A stretch of 64,000 nt of DNA from Notospermus geniculatus (lineage: Eukaryota > Nemertea > Pilidiophora > Heteronemertea > Lineidae). Positions 22,501-33,500 of the stretch are shown one piece after another. Each line of letters starts with the position of its first letter. Position 1 is the first letter of the stretch. Position numbers and translations under genes: made by a program. The stretch spans positions 32,513 through 96,512 of the forward strand of contig NMRB01001494.1 in the NCBI GenBank assembly GCA_002633025.1. The letters run 5' to 3'. Below the pieces are notes generated by a model. The model ran no database searches and had not been told where the DNA came from. It saw nothing but the letters and a program-made list of their open reading frames with translations.

Positions 22501-25500
22501 ACTTGTTGGAAACTATTGAGTAGGTTAAGCCAAACGCAAGATCACACTGTTTCATTCCCACCACGCCTGCTATAGAGCTGATACCACCTCAGGCACTCAC
22601 ACGAATGCATATCCCTCACATTTACAATGTATTTCATTCACCATTACCTAATCCATTGTGTTTGTAGAATTGTCGTCATTTTGTGCCGAGAAGTGCATCT
22701 TTCATGCAATCACTTTCTGTCACTGTGTTTATGTACCGGTACATAACTTCAGACACAGGCTTGCATTTCCCATTACCTCACTTACCATTACCTTTTATGA
22801 TCCATTGTATTCGTAAAGCTGTAACCTGTTCATGCATTTTCCATTACATCTCATTACAATGGCCATTGGTAGCTGGGGCACCCTATGGTAACATTAGCAG
22901 GTTTCCCTCTCTTTGACCATAAGATTGGCACATTCCTTGTCCAGTGGTCTGTTTTTGGATGGTGAATGAAGGATACCTGCATTACCCTCTTTTCAGATCA
23001 CACCTAATGAGTATTGTCCTCAAACGTATGACACAGGATCTTCTGCCCACCCAACCTGGAAAGCAGGCAGTTGAATCTCAACAATATTTAACTAACAATC
23101 AACTAGCTTACGACCTCCTTGTGGTGACCTTGAAGTCAATTTTCAAGAACGGTTGTACAGACATCAAGTCAGTTCACACGATGGAACAGTTGTTGAATGT
23201 TGGCGGTGCCATCTGGTTCTGTGATTGTGTTATTAAGGTAAGTTAGGCTGTGCAGTGCAGGAAAACTCTCCCATCTTACCATCAAATTTATTAGTCCCAG
23301 ACAACAGACTCTAGTATCAGTCCCAGACAACAGACTCTAGTATCAGTCCCAGACAACAGACTCTAGTATTATATTTTCAGGCTTTCTTTCAAAACTGAAA
23401 CAATACGCGTAATGGATACATAATATTTCTCATCTACAGGAGATGTTGACCCATGGTCACCCTGAGGACCTCCAGCAGGCTGTCTGTATGGTTTACGGTC
23501 TGTTCTACATGGATATTGATCAGCTGACACTCTGTTTGATTGCGAACACTGTCCCGAGGTTACTGCAGGGGTCAGAGTATAAAACACAAGTGCTGATCGA
23601 CCCTCGTGGCAAAGCTTTGGCCCAGCTCTGTGTTATGTGTATCACAGTTTCGCATCAGATGAAACAGTATAGTAAAGGTAAGTTGAGAAAACATCTCGCA
23701 GTCTCGTGATATACTACTGTCTCCACTCTCTTGACCTTTCAATGCTATGGCCAGTTTTGTGAAAATGAAAGTATGGTACCCGGTATATAAAAAGAAACTT
23801 GACACAGGGATATTCATTTGAAAGCTCTGAATGAGCACTGCACAACCAGTACTTAGTCCACTGTATCAAGAAGGCATGGCTACTCAATCCGGATCTATTT
23901 TCTCTCTTTTAGATTTGAGTTCACTGCGGCGGGCAAGAAAACGAGGAAGGAAAGAGATTGAGTTAGATGTAAGTAACTCAAACATCTTACTTGTCCTCTG
24001 TAAAGAGGGCTTGTTGGGGCATGTGTTATGTACCATAGTCCTTCTTTTCTTTCCTGAACCCTTATGGCAAAAGGTTCACAGTCATATTCATACTTCTTGA
24101 TGTTGTGCAGTTTCCCTTTTGTAATAGATTCCTAACTTTCTGGTCTTTCTTTAAAATTGTCAGAAATTTTCTGCTTTCAAAGTAAACGTGCCACTCCACC
24201 TGAGGGTTCTCTCACGAGTTGGCTCTCAATAGGCAACACTAGTTTTGTATGCCATTGACCTTAGTGTACCGGTAGGCCTACTGGTGAATCCTGCAGAAAC
24301 CAATAGTGGTGAATTGCCCATTGAGAACCAACTTGCACAAGAAAACTCGCGTAGTGGATCGCCTTGCGGTTGTTTCATCACATTGGGAGGGCAGCAATGA
24401 AGAACCGGGTCGTCATCTACAACATTTCATGACATTCTCACTAATTTCTGCTTCTACACGACAGGATTCTGTTTTACAGGAGGATTCCTCTTACGCTACG
24501 TCAAGTAGCAAAAAATCACGGGTCAGTACAGTGTTTTGATTGGTAACCACGGTAACGGTGTCTCGCCATCACAAGTTTTGAGCCTCTTCAAAGCAATGAG
24601 CAGGTCTTTCTGCCAATGCTATGGTATTTGATCTGCATGTACAAAAAAACTGTTTTAAATGACTTCTAAACAAATTATGGGTGGTTTTAACCTTGTTTTA
24701 CGGTTTCACGCCCATCCCCCCATTTTCCTCCTTGCAATAACCTTTAAACTAGTCATCTCCTCTATTTACATAGTACTTTTAAACGGACAGAGGAAAGATT
24801 TTGCCAAATTCTGTGTTAATATACTTGTAATTCACTGTGAGCTGCTTTTAACTCGTAAAAATATTGTTGTGAATTTTGTGACTCAATTTTACCGTTCGCT
24901 TCTGACGAATTGAGACCGGTAATCAAGCTTTTAATGTGCACTGGAAACAAGCAGAGTAAAATGTTGTCAACTGTGTCACACTTGTGTCGATAGCTTTTGA
25001 GCCGTCCAGGACAGAGCTTATTGTGACCACGAAATCTTGTTAACAATACCCACCCACAGATCTTGCTACGGGTACTTGCCAAGTTTCTTCAAACTGTCAC
25101 CAATGAAATCCGGTTTTCAAGATGATGAAAAGTAATTTGTGTGAACTATTTCATACTGGCTTTATGGGATGACAGGTAAATCACCGCCCACCCTGATGCC
25201 CCGTTACAACCACTGACCTCACCATCAGGTTCTTCCTCCTCCTTTCAGCATTTGGTTTTGTTTTGTTCTGTTTCTCGTTTCTGTGCATGGTTTGGTTTAC
25301 GTTTGATTTTCTTCCCCTTTATTTTGTTTTTAGCTCAGCTGACCAAAGGTCAGCGGAGCTAGTCATATGTATACTGAGTGGCGTCCGGATGTGTGTGTGT
25401 GTGTGTGTCTGTCTGTCTGTCTGTGTGGCGTCCGTGAAACTGGCACGTTTTGCACCCGCAAGGCCCAGGGTCATGAAAGTGGGTGGAGGGGTAGGCCCTA

Positions 25501-27021
25501 GGAAGGACTCGAAACAGGACCAAAAATTTTTGCGATTTGACCCATATTATGCCCCCCAGGGGGCAATTTGCGCAAAACGAAATATCTCAATATCTCAGCA
25601 CCTGTGAAAAATATGTCNAAAAGCATGAGAGCACATCTTTTACCTGTGCTAACTTTATGCTGATTCATTCTGCAGTCACATTTGGAGCAATGGAACTAAA
25701 TTCTAGTATATAATGTAAAAATATGTGATATAGCATGCACCCCACTTGGAACATCCTGAGGCAATCATCAGTGGTTCTTCGCACCCGCTCTCTTCGTCCC
25801 CGCTCTCTTCATCCCTGTGTGTGGTGAAGAAAGGAGCTAGTGCCAAGAACCACTGATTACACCAGGATGCTCTGGAATTAAAATCCACTGCATTGCATTG
25901 GAAAATCTATACTTCTGGCCAAAAGGACATACATGTACCTAACTGCACCACCATCTGGACATGTGCCTGTGTTCCTCCTACTGCTAAGCTACAGTACTCT
26001 CATATGTGTGAACCTCTGTTTCCAGCTTTGAGTATACTCAGAGTGAGATGTTCTTGAGCCAAGCTATGAAACAAATGAGATACTGATGTTGTCTTATCCT
26101 GTTTCTCCTTTTCACAGGATGCTGAAGATGACCAAGATGAGGCCAAGCCAAATAAACAACGGAAACTTCTTGAGGAGGAGATGATTACATTGGACTCGGA
26201 GGGATTCAATCTCGGTGGGTTTTGTGAACCTAGGTGCTGCTCTACCTGAGACTTTCTCATGTGATTTGGCTCTCTACGGGCGACTCAACCATAGAAAATA
26301 TGGGCAGTTGTTGGTGACATTGTCTCAGCGGAGGTCATGAGGAAATCAACATGGTGAATTGCCCATTGAGAACCACTCTCACCTGGAACAGCGCCATATG
26401 ACATAGTACCCTCCAAAACTAGGCTTTGGTGAGTATTTTTGGAGGATGGAGAATGTTGGAGCCATTCTCGCCAAATTCATCCGAAGTTTGTTTTCCCTGT
26501 TTCAGATATCATCACGGCAAAGGAAGATGCTGAGAGCATGCCAACATACGACACCAGGGATCCACTCAACAAGGCCATGGTCAAACTGTTTGGTTTATTT
26601 GCAAGTATTGTTGGTGACAACCTTGTGAGTCCAAGGACGGCATTCGTCGTTAACTTTGTCAAGGAGGCCATTAGGTGTGGAGGGAACCACACACGATTTA
26701 TTCTGCAGTTTATGCCGGCAAATATGGTAAGACAGACAGTTTCATTCACTCCATGAAATTCTGAGCTTTTAGGACTGTATTAGATCAACTGAGTTGATTT
26801 TGTATGTTTGATTTCAGGTATCACAAATGATGAAGAGTCTCCCAGGATCCTTCACGACTGATCTCCTGCTGTCATCTTGTGACCTTTCCACCAGCAGAGG
26901 GCGTTGTATAGCGGCTAAAGCGGTCTGTCAGAGCCATCGTCAAGAGCAGAAAGGCAAGAGTATGAGTTCCCAACCTGCTGCTGCAAGTGTTCCTGGAAAG
27001 TTTTCTCCCATCAGGGTTTGA
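13505..27021 (+). CDS. MED24: Mediator of RNA polymerase II transcription subunit 24
   Basis: Subunit of the Mediator tail, a nuclear complex linking activators to RNA polymerase II. Exons: 13505-13543, 15490-15592, 15765-15847, 16048-16160, 16277-16500, 16653-16936, 17052-17165, 17509-17639, 17794-17883, 17994-18096, 19064-19206, 19334-19454, 19614-19783, 19909-20008, 20180-20319, about 21547-21588, 22997-23237, 23440-23677, 23913-23968, 24465-24521, 26118-26214, 26506-26726, 26818-27021. The sum is 3114 nt, in frame, 1037 aa (human protein 989 aa). Segments closely recalling vertebrate MED24 include AWRERWSDIQWGIN, EELKWVAFTFLK, LRAEPTVTSILKTLDADYSK, LLGVLCHMMSGKS, RALLFDISFLMLCH and TRDPLNKAMVKLFGLF. 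Exon 1 is inferred; an alternative has exon 2 extending upstream in frame (KCLLLQAW), but an N at 15430 obscures this. The 42-nt exon at 21547 has the right phase and sequence (SSENNQYYQD) but is followed by GG rather than GT. The C-terminus carries a Ser/Lys-rich, probably disordered insert (KRGRKEIELD to KQRKLLEEE). Confidence 0.93.
13718..13890. repeat. Simple repeats in MED24 intron 1
   Basis: A (GAT)n run lies near 13722-13745, a CAGTGA run near 13838-13858, and a doubled GGATGTCAGTGCAGT block near 13863-13898. Confidence 0.8.
13998..14272. mobile_element. Possible GC-rich MITE in MED24 intron 1
   Basis: TTCATACTTCGTCTTCGATG near the left and CGTCGAAGTATGAATT near the right are inverse repeats, with further short pairs (GGCGTCTGACGCG / CGCGCGTTGGCC) inside. 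Boundaries uncertain. Confidence 0.4.
14934..15112. repeat. Interspersed repeat shared with 46412-46604
   Basis: Both start with GAATTCAAATTTCCCGCC, share GTATTTTCTGATTG-like and CTGAGTCAAA blocks, and end with AAAGCTTGCAATGAAATCAA then a TATTGAACAAAA tail. One copy is in MED24 intron 1, the other in an intron of ABCB gene C'. Class unknown. Confidence 0.75.
15430..15430. other. Single N upstream of MED24 exon 2
   Basis: A scaffold join 60 bp upstream of the exon-2 acceptor; it affects confidence in the start of MED24. Confidence 0.6.
20461..20620. mobile_element. Palindromic MITE in MED24 intron
   Basis: TTAAACCCTCGGCTTCGGGT and the following GTTGCGACACCAAACCCG are mirrored by CGGGTTTGGTGTCGCAAC and ...CGCCTCGGGTTTAA. 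Arms are about 45 bp and the interior (CCAAACCCTC / CGGGTTTGG) also pairs. Confidence 0.85.
22134..22299. mobile_element. MITE-like inverted-repeat element in MED24 intron
   Basis: CTCCACGTGAGTTTTCTCGTG at the left pairs with CACGAGAAAACTCTCACGTGGAG at the right. Paired copy of 582-749, with better-matched arms here. Confidence 0.7.
23291..23370 (+). repeat. 26-bp minisatellite, about 3 copies
   Basis: Same unit as 1743-1930 but with only three repeats. Confidence 0.9.
24192..24365. mobile_element. MITE-like inverted-repeat element (MED24 intron family)
   Basis: CTCTCACGAGTTGGCTCTCA at the left and TGAGAACCAACTTGCAC at the right are inverse arms. Immediately upstream of the 57-nt exon 24465-24521. 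Confidence 0.55.
25335..25617. repeat. Interspersed repeat insertion with (GT)n/(CTGT)n, absent from the other copy
   Basis: It begins AGCTCAGCTGACCAAAGGTC with the near-inverse AGCTCCGCTGACC form just inside, then a GT and CTGT microsatellite (25391-25423). The partial copy at about 3890-3917 has different sequence here. It ends at the N at 25618. Confidence 0.6.
25618..25618. other. Single N in MED24 intron
   Basis: Join at the end of the inserted repeat; the following sequence aligns to 3918 onward in the partial copy. Confidence 0.6.
26241..26394. mobile_element. MITE-like inverted-repeat element (MED24 intron family)
   Basis: Arms CTACCTGAGACTTTCTCATG and GAGAACCACTCTCACCTGG. Counterpart of 4528-4678 and complete here. 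Confidence 0.5.
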
Positions 27022-27527
27022 GTCCTTAGAGATATGGAACACAGGTCTCTTGTTGAAACTTCTTTGAAGGAATAGTTATAAACTTTGTAAATACATGTAT
27101 ATGTATTGCTAAAATGTCACTGCCATGTTGTAAAACTATCATGTCTAAAGTAAATTGTCAGAAATCTTGTCACGGAAACTGTTTAGTCTTCCTTTGTCTA
27201 CACGAGGTAATTGTTGTGAGTGTTGGAAGAGTCTACGGTGACTTTTCAGTGTGCACAGAGTGAATTTAGCAGGTCATACATCTATCTGAACTGTGTGATT
27301 GGACCTCGGAGTTTTCCTTTTTGCAAGTAATAGGCTCTCAATATCGGCAGTTCATGAATTTTTTTGTTTGGTTCCCTTGTGAGTTTTGTTGAATTGTCCT
27401 TAAGAGAGCCAACTTGTGTGTGAATGTGCACCTTGAGTAAATCTGAGTCCGTCCGAAAGGGCCAACTCCACATTCATTTATTGCCACATTCATTTATTGC
27501 TTTATCACGCAACCAGCAGCATCCTGT
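27022..27527. other. Convergent intergenic / 3' UTR interval
   Basis: MED24 (+) and ABCB gene A (-) end towards each other about 500 bp apart, so their 3' UTRs probably lie here. No third gene seen. Confidence 0.7.
27477..27498 (-). terminator. Polyadenylation signals for ABCB gene A
   Basis: Two AATAAA hexamers on the minus strand (27477-27482 and 27493-27498), within a duplicated AATAAATGAATGTGG, lie 30-51 bp downstream of the stop codon. Confidence 0.6.
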
Positions 27528-30500
27528 TCAGTGGTTGGAGGCTGTTACGTTCCGTCGCCTGCCTTGCGGTGTCTGCAACTTATAGTAAATTCCTTCTCGT
27601 CGCATCAGTTCAGCATGAGTCCCGATTTCCGTGATTTTGCCATTATGCATGACTGCAATTTTGTCCGCATTCTGTATTGTTGATAATCTGTGAGCTATAC
27701 AAATGCATGTCCGACCCTCTTGGGCCTTGTCAAGGGCCTCGGTGACTACCTACAAGGGAAAAGGAAAGGTTTATGGTAGGCCTAGTGGAAGGATTATTGC
27801 CTGTGAAGAATGTCCTGTAACTTTGACTTCTGTGAACTGGCAGGCCTTTGGCAGTATGCGATTTACTGACTCCACTTAAAACGTTAGCAAAGAACTAGTA
27901 CTCCCAGTAGGCCCAGAAAGATACTGGTAGCAGTCAAAAGATATGCATGACATTTCAATTTTTGGAATGTCTGTTAAAAAAGTTCCTGGCCGCAAGTTGT
28001 GGGAAGACTACCAACCTTCTCACTTTCCGTGTCCAGAGCTGAAGTAGCTTCATCTAGTAACAAGATCTTTGGGTTTCGTATCAGTGCCCGTGCTATTGCC
28101 ACCCGTTGTTTCTGACCTCCACTTAACTGTGTACCTTTTTCACCAACATTGGTGTCATAACCCTGCATGACAAGAGAATTGTCGACATGGTGGAGGAAAT
28201 TGCAGGCATTGTCAGTTTTTCTTGATGCATTTTACAACTGAACTTCAGCACCATATTAAATACTAGTGCATTATATTTAATACTAGTGCATTGTATTTTG
28301 AAGATGAAAGGTAGGGTGATTGGTTGAAGATCTAAACTTACATCAGGTAAATCCTGTATAAATGAATGGATATTTGCTTTCCTCGCTGCCTCAATGATTT
28401 CATCCATCGGAATCTCTCGCCCGTTGTCCCCATATGTGATATTCTCAGCGATGCTGGTGTCAAACAGAACAGGTTCCTGTGCAATGATGCCCAACTTGCT
28501 TCTGTACCAGTGGAGATTTAAACTCCTGATGTCCTTTCCATCCAGAGTCTGTGGATTTTGGTGGAGGAACAAGAAAAAACGGAAGTACAATGTATTATCG
28601 AATCTGTGTCGTCCCTGTTGAAATAATGCTACCCAGTAGTTATATGATGCCTGATGTTGAAAGTCAATTTAGTTTCACCCCCTGTGTCTGGTGGTATCTC
28701 CCTGTCTGGCGGTGCCACCCTGTGTTAGGCAGTGTCTCGCGTGTCCCCCTGTGTGGGGGTGTCTCCCTGTTTCTGGCTGTAGGCCTACACGGAAACCAAC
28801 AACAAACTGCTAGTCCAGTTAAAACTTACCACACTCCCTCCAAAAGGATCATAGAACCTCTCCGCTAGTTGAACTGTTGTACTCTTTCCACATCCACTTG
28901 AGCCGACCAAACCGAGTGTCTGACCAGGGCTGACAGATACTTTCAAACCTTGTAAGATCTGGGTGCCAGGTCTTGTGGGGTAGGTGAAGTCAACATTTGT
29001 GAAGGAGAGTTCACCTTTGAACTCGGAATCAGGCTGGAATGCACAAGGAAATATATTAATATGAACATGACATGGCATGAACTCCCATGTATCATGCATG
29101 GTGGAGTGTCATGATCTTCATCATCCGGAGAATCTCGAGTCATTTACAGTCACACCCTCCCTTAATGGAGGGTACAAAACAAGCGTGAGGAGGGGAGCGA
29201 AGAGGGGTCTCGATAGGCCTACATTGAAGTGAAAACTGTTTGTCTTGATCGAGATGTCTTAGTAAATGAAATATTTTGCTGTAGATATCTTTGTATGCCT
29301 CATCTCCACGGCAACCTACTATCAGCCAACATTAACTTACCATTTGTTCTCCATCAGTACTATAAGCATCAATAGTTGGCTCTCTGTCAAGGAGTTGGAA
29401 AATCTTTGCCGCTGAAACCTTTGCTCGAACATATTGCGGGGCCAGGGAACTGGCACGGCCAAATGCCATGCCACCGAATGTAATCGCTGAAAAAATCCTG
29501 AAAAAGGAAAGAAAGATAAGAAAAGTTACACAAGGCATTAAAGTACCGGTAGCTTTCATTTCTGAAGGAATACTCGTGATTTCATGCTTTCCTGACTGAT
29601 AAAACTTACTTGAAAATATCCTGAAATCTCATTTCCCCTCTGTCAACTAGGTAGGAACCAAAACTAAAGGCAGCTGCATATGCAAAGAAAATGACACTTT
29701 GTGTGAAGGCGTAGGCAATGCCGTAGACGTGGGACCGCTTGGTTCCTGCCCTGTAATGAAACAGTACTGGTATAAGCTGATGTGCCACTGAGAGCATGCA
29801 ATGAAGAGAGTAACATGCGACTCTGATGGCAGTCGGCTCCACCACTATGTTGGGAGCCCTGGGCTTGAATAGCTTCAAAATGAAAGGGGGTAGCCTAGGC
29901 CAAAAGGCATATCCCATTACCAGCCTTGATGATGCCTATCAAACAAATCGGTGAAAAAAGCCAAAGCAATAAAACTCACAAAAACACTGCCTTAGAATGA
30001 GTATCATAGATCTCTTCAAATTTTGCTTCCTTCACCAGAGCAGCAACAGTTCGGACATTTTCTATTGCTTCCATTGCAATCTGAAAAGATCAAATCCATG
30101 GAAACCCACCTTTCCCTGTTCTGTGCTTGCGCAACTGTACAGAGCAACATGATCATGCCAGTTATTTTGTGATCAGAACAAAACAGGTCAAACTTACATT
30201 TGCACCTTCCTCTGTCTTCTTTTGGTCTTCCTTTGCATAGCCAGCGAACAGCCGCATTTGTAGGAAACCACCCAATGCCATGATTGGTAGGAAACACAGT
30301 ATAGCGAGTGTTAATTTCCAACCGAATACAAACGAAATAATGATACCAGTGCCAAGATTTGCGAAACATTCGAAGACGGTTCCGATTCTTGTTCCTGTTG
30401 CCTGAAAAGAAAGGGGCCTTGTGTCAGATTGCTGGTGGCATCTTCTTTCAAGTTTATGAAGAAATGCTAGAACATTTTGAATACACCTGAGTATATGAAG

Positions 30501-33500
30501 GCCTACTTCAGCTGGTGAGAAGGGTAGGCCTTGCTCTAATGCATTTTCCATCAAAAACATTGCACAAGAGATGGCATGCTCTTTGATACAGAACGAATTG
30601 ATAAGTTTCGATTCTTTTCAGACTTACTCCTTTGACCAACGAAGTATCTGAAGCCAGTCTGACACAGAGCGCTCCCACTTGGTTCTCATGGAGATCAAAC
30701 CAACCAATATCCTGAAATTGAAAATGCTTTCTTCAACTTCAAATGAACAGATGATGTACCAGGCAATCCTATTGAAAATTTGACCAATGAGCACTCTAGA
30801 AGGTGGTGTTGATAATCAGTAGGCCACATCAGTTTCCATGCCAAAGCTGTTCCTTCGAAGTAAGACAACTAAGTTTAGAAGCACAGTGGTGTACAAACCC
30901 GTGGTCAAAAAGCCTTGTGCTTACTTGTCTCAACATCGCTTTGAAAGTCAGCATCCGAAGTCTTTCAGTTAAACGTTCCCCAGACAGTGTGAGGAAATAG
31001 TTTTGTACGATGTACAGTATTCCGACCACAGCACCAATCCCAGCCAAAATGGCAGTAAACATTGTCGCTCTTTTTGCCTGGAGGTCCATGTCTACTATTG
31101 CAAATACCTAAAAGAATGGGAAAGTGAACAAGTCATTGAGAATGTGAAGAAATGAAATCCCGGGAATTGAACCGGAGACCCTTTGCTTCTGAGTCCAATC
31201 TCCTTACCCCAAGACTTTCACTGAAGGCAACGGCAAATGCTGGTTGTACGGCACCGGTTATGAGAGCTGAACAGCAGCCGATCAGTATGAACAACCATTC
31301 TGGTGAATTCATAGCCCAGACCCTCTTCATGGAAACCTCTGGGGCTTCCTCCTCCTCCATGGTGAGCTCCTCCTGAAAGTGAGAGCAAACAATACCAGTG
31401 GAGTTGGGGAAAAATAATTTGTTTTCCTTTTCCGTGCCTTCGTTGATGAATTCTCCTCAGCAAGATGGAGATTTGGCCTAGTGGTTAACTCCTGCTACCC
31501 CTGAGTGCTGGCGATTGATGCCTTATGCGAGGGTCCTTGAGTTCGAGTCTGGTAGGAAGCTATGTCTTTCACCTTAGAAACCTGATATTATTTCATGCCC
31601 TTCAGTAGAGTTGTAAGAATATAGTTGTAAGAATAATGATATCATGTCACAGGAAGGAATGGTGGAAACCATCTTATGGATGTAATTCACCTGAAAGTAC
31701 CTGTACTGTACTCCCAGTTGATGGCATGGCCTAACCTGCCAGCCCGTGGAGGATTTCCTTATGCCCTAGTGGTGGTGCGTTGAACTCTTTGAGCCAGAAG
31801 TTAAGTTAAGTTGTGCATGGTCAGTACCCGTACTTTGATGGGTGAGCGGTCCATACAGTCTGTAACAGTACCTGACTCCTTTTCATTACTTACCTCATCC
31901 AAAATGCTTGACTGCTGTGAAGCTACACTGCTCAGTCTACGCAGGCTTCCACGTCGTACAAACCCTAGGGCAGAGCTCTTTCTCCTGGAACGATTGCCAC
32001 GTCTTGACAGGGTGCGCTTCAGCTCAATGAAACCTTCAAGCTTGTCCGCAATTTCGTCATCCTCTTCCTCTTTCATCTGAAAAGCAATTCATTTTGTGAG
32101 ATGATTTCTCCTTTCTTAGCAGAAATGTGAAGAGATCAGGAACCAGACTGACCTGACTTGTGACTAAAGTATAGTACAATCCCTCCTCAGCCATCAAGGC
32201 ATCATGGTTCCCTGACTCGACAACCTGACCATCCTTGATTCCAAAGATCACGTCTGCATTCCGTACAGTAGACAGTCGATGCGCTATTACAATGGTGGTT
32301 CGACCGTGGCTTGCCTGAAACAAAGTTATGAATAGATTGCTTTTGGCATTTTGGTGTTGAGAAGGTATGAAATTAGCCAGCCTGTGAGCAATAGCCATCA
32401 ACGATGGTGGCCAGTGATACAAAGTCACACTCATTGCTTGATGATCATCTAGCTTTCAGGTTATCAGTAACTCTTCCTCTGTGCAGCCCATAATCATGAA
32501 AAACTTGCCTTCTCCAAAGCCTCCTGTACGACACTTTCACTTTCTGTATCCAGGGCGGATGTGGCCTCATCAAGCAGCAGAATCTTTGGGTTCCTGACTA
32601 AAGCTCTTGCAATTGCAATCCTCTGTTTCTGCCCGCCGCTGAGCTGGGCTCCTCGCTCTCCAACTAAAGTTTCAAAGCCCTTGAAGAGAGATAAGAAAGA
32701 AGTTTTAGGGTAGGGCAAATGTTGGAAAGCAAGGTATTGAAGACTTCTCCAATCTTCTTACCTAGGCCTTTTACTTCTTTTGACTTGTAGCCTACAAGAA
32801 GGTGGGGTCAAGAATTATAGACACTTACATCTGGTAGCATCTTGATGAAGCTGTAGGCATTTGCCTCTTTCGTCACTTGTTCAATTTCAGCCTCTGTTAC
32901 ATCATCATGGCCATACTTGATGTTCTCAGCAATCGTTGTAGCAAACAACACTGGCTCCTGACTCACTACACCGATATGCTGACGCAGCCATTTGACGTTC
33001 ATGTTGCGAATGTCATGTCCGTCTATTCTGACCTGAAAATAAGATGTTCCTCCATAAAATGCTGACACTGCAGCAATAAGATTGGTGCTGTTGTCAAAGC
33101 TTTATTTCTCCACATGTGTATTTGTTTAGGTGGCCACCTTTACCAGTACTGGTACTTACCATACCTTCCTCAGGGTCATAAAATCGCTGAAGCAGTTGCA
33201 AAGTGGTACTTTTCCCACACCCGCTTGGACCAACGAATGCAACAGTCTGCCCGACAGAAATGGATGCCCTGAACCCATTCATGATCTGAAGAAAAATGAA
33301 ATCTGGCTGAGACCGATTCGTCACAAGTGCAATGCCAGTGTGAAAAAACAAGAGCAACACAAAGCGTGGCATATGCCACCATCTGTGAGTTGTCCATAAA
33401 CGAAAAATCGAGATGGTGGCTGTGGCAGCCATATTGAATGACTCCAAATGGTCACAAAAATTTCTTTTACCAACCTTTGTTGCGGTCCGAGCGGGATATC

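Larger units (their letters stand above)
21588..26394 (+). repeat. Segment duplicated at 1-4678
   Basis: Exons and introns match the left end of the window with scattered substitutions and several indels: VNTR copy number, the exon-containing block at 24420-24780, and an insertion at 25335-25617. Homology ends at 26394, where the other copy has its N. Confidence 0.9.
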
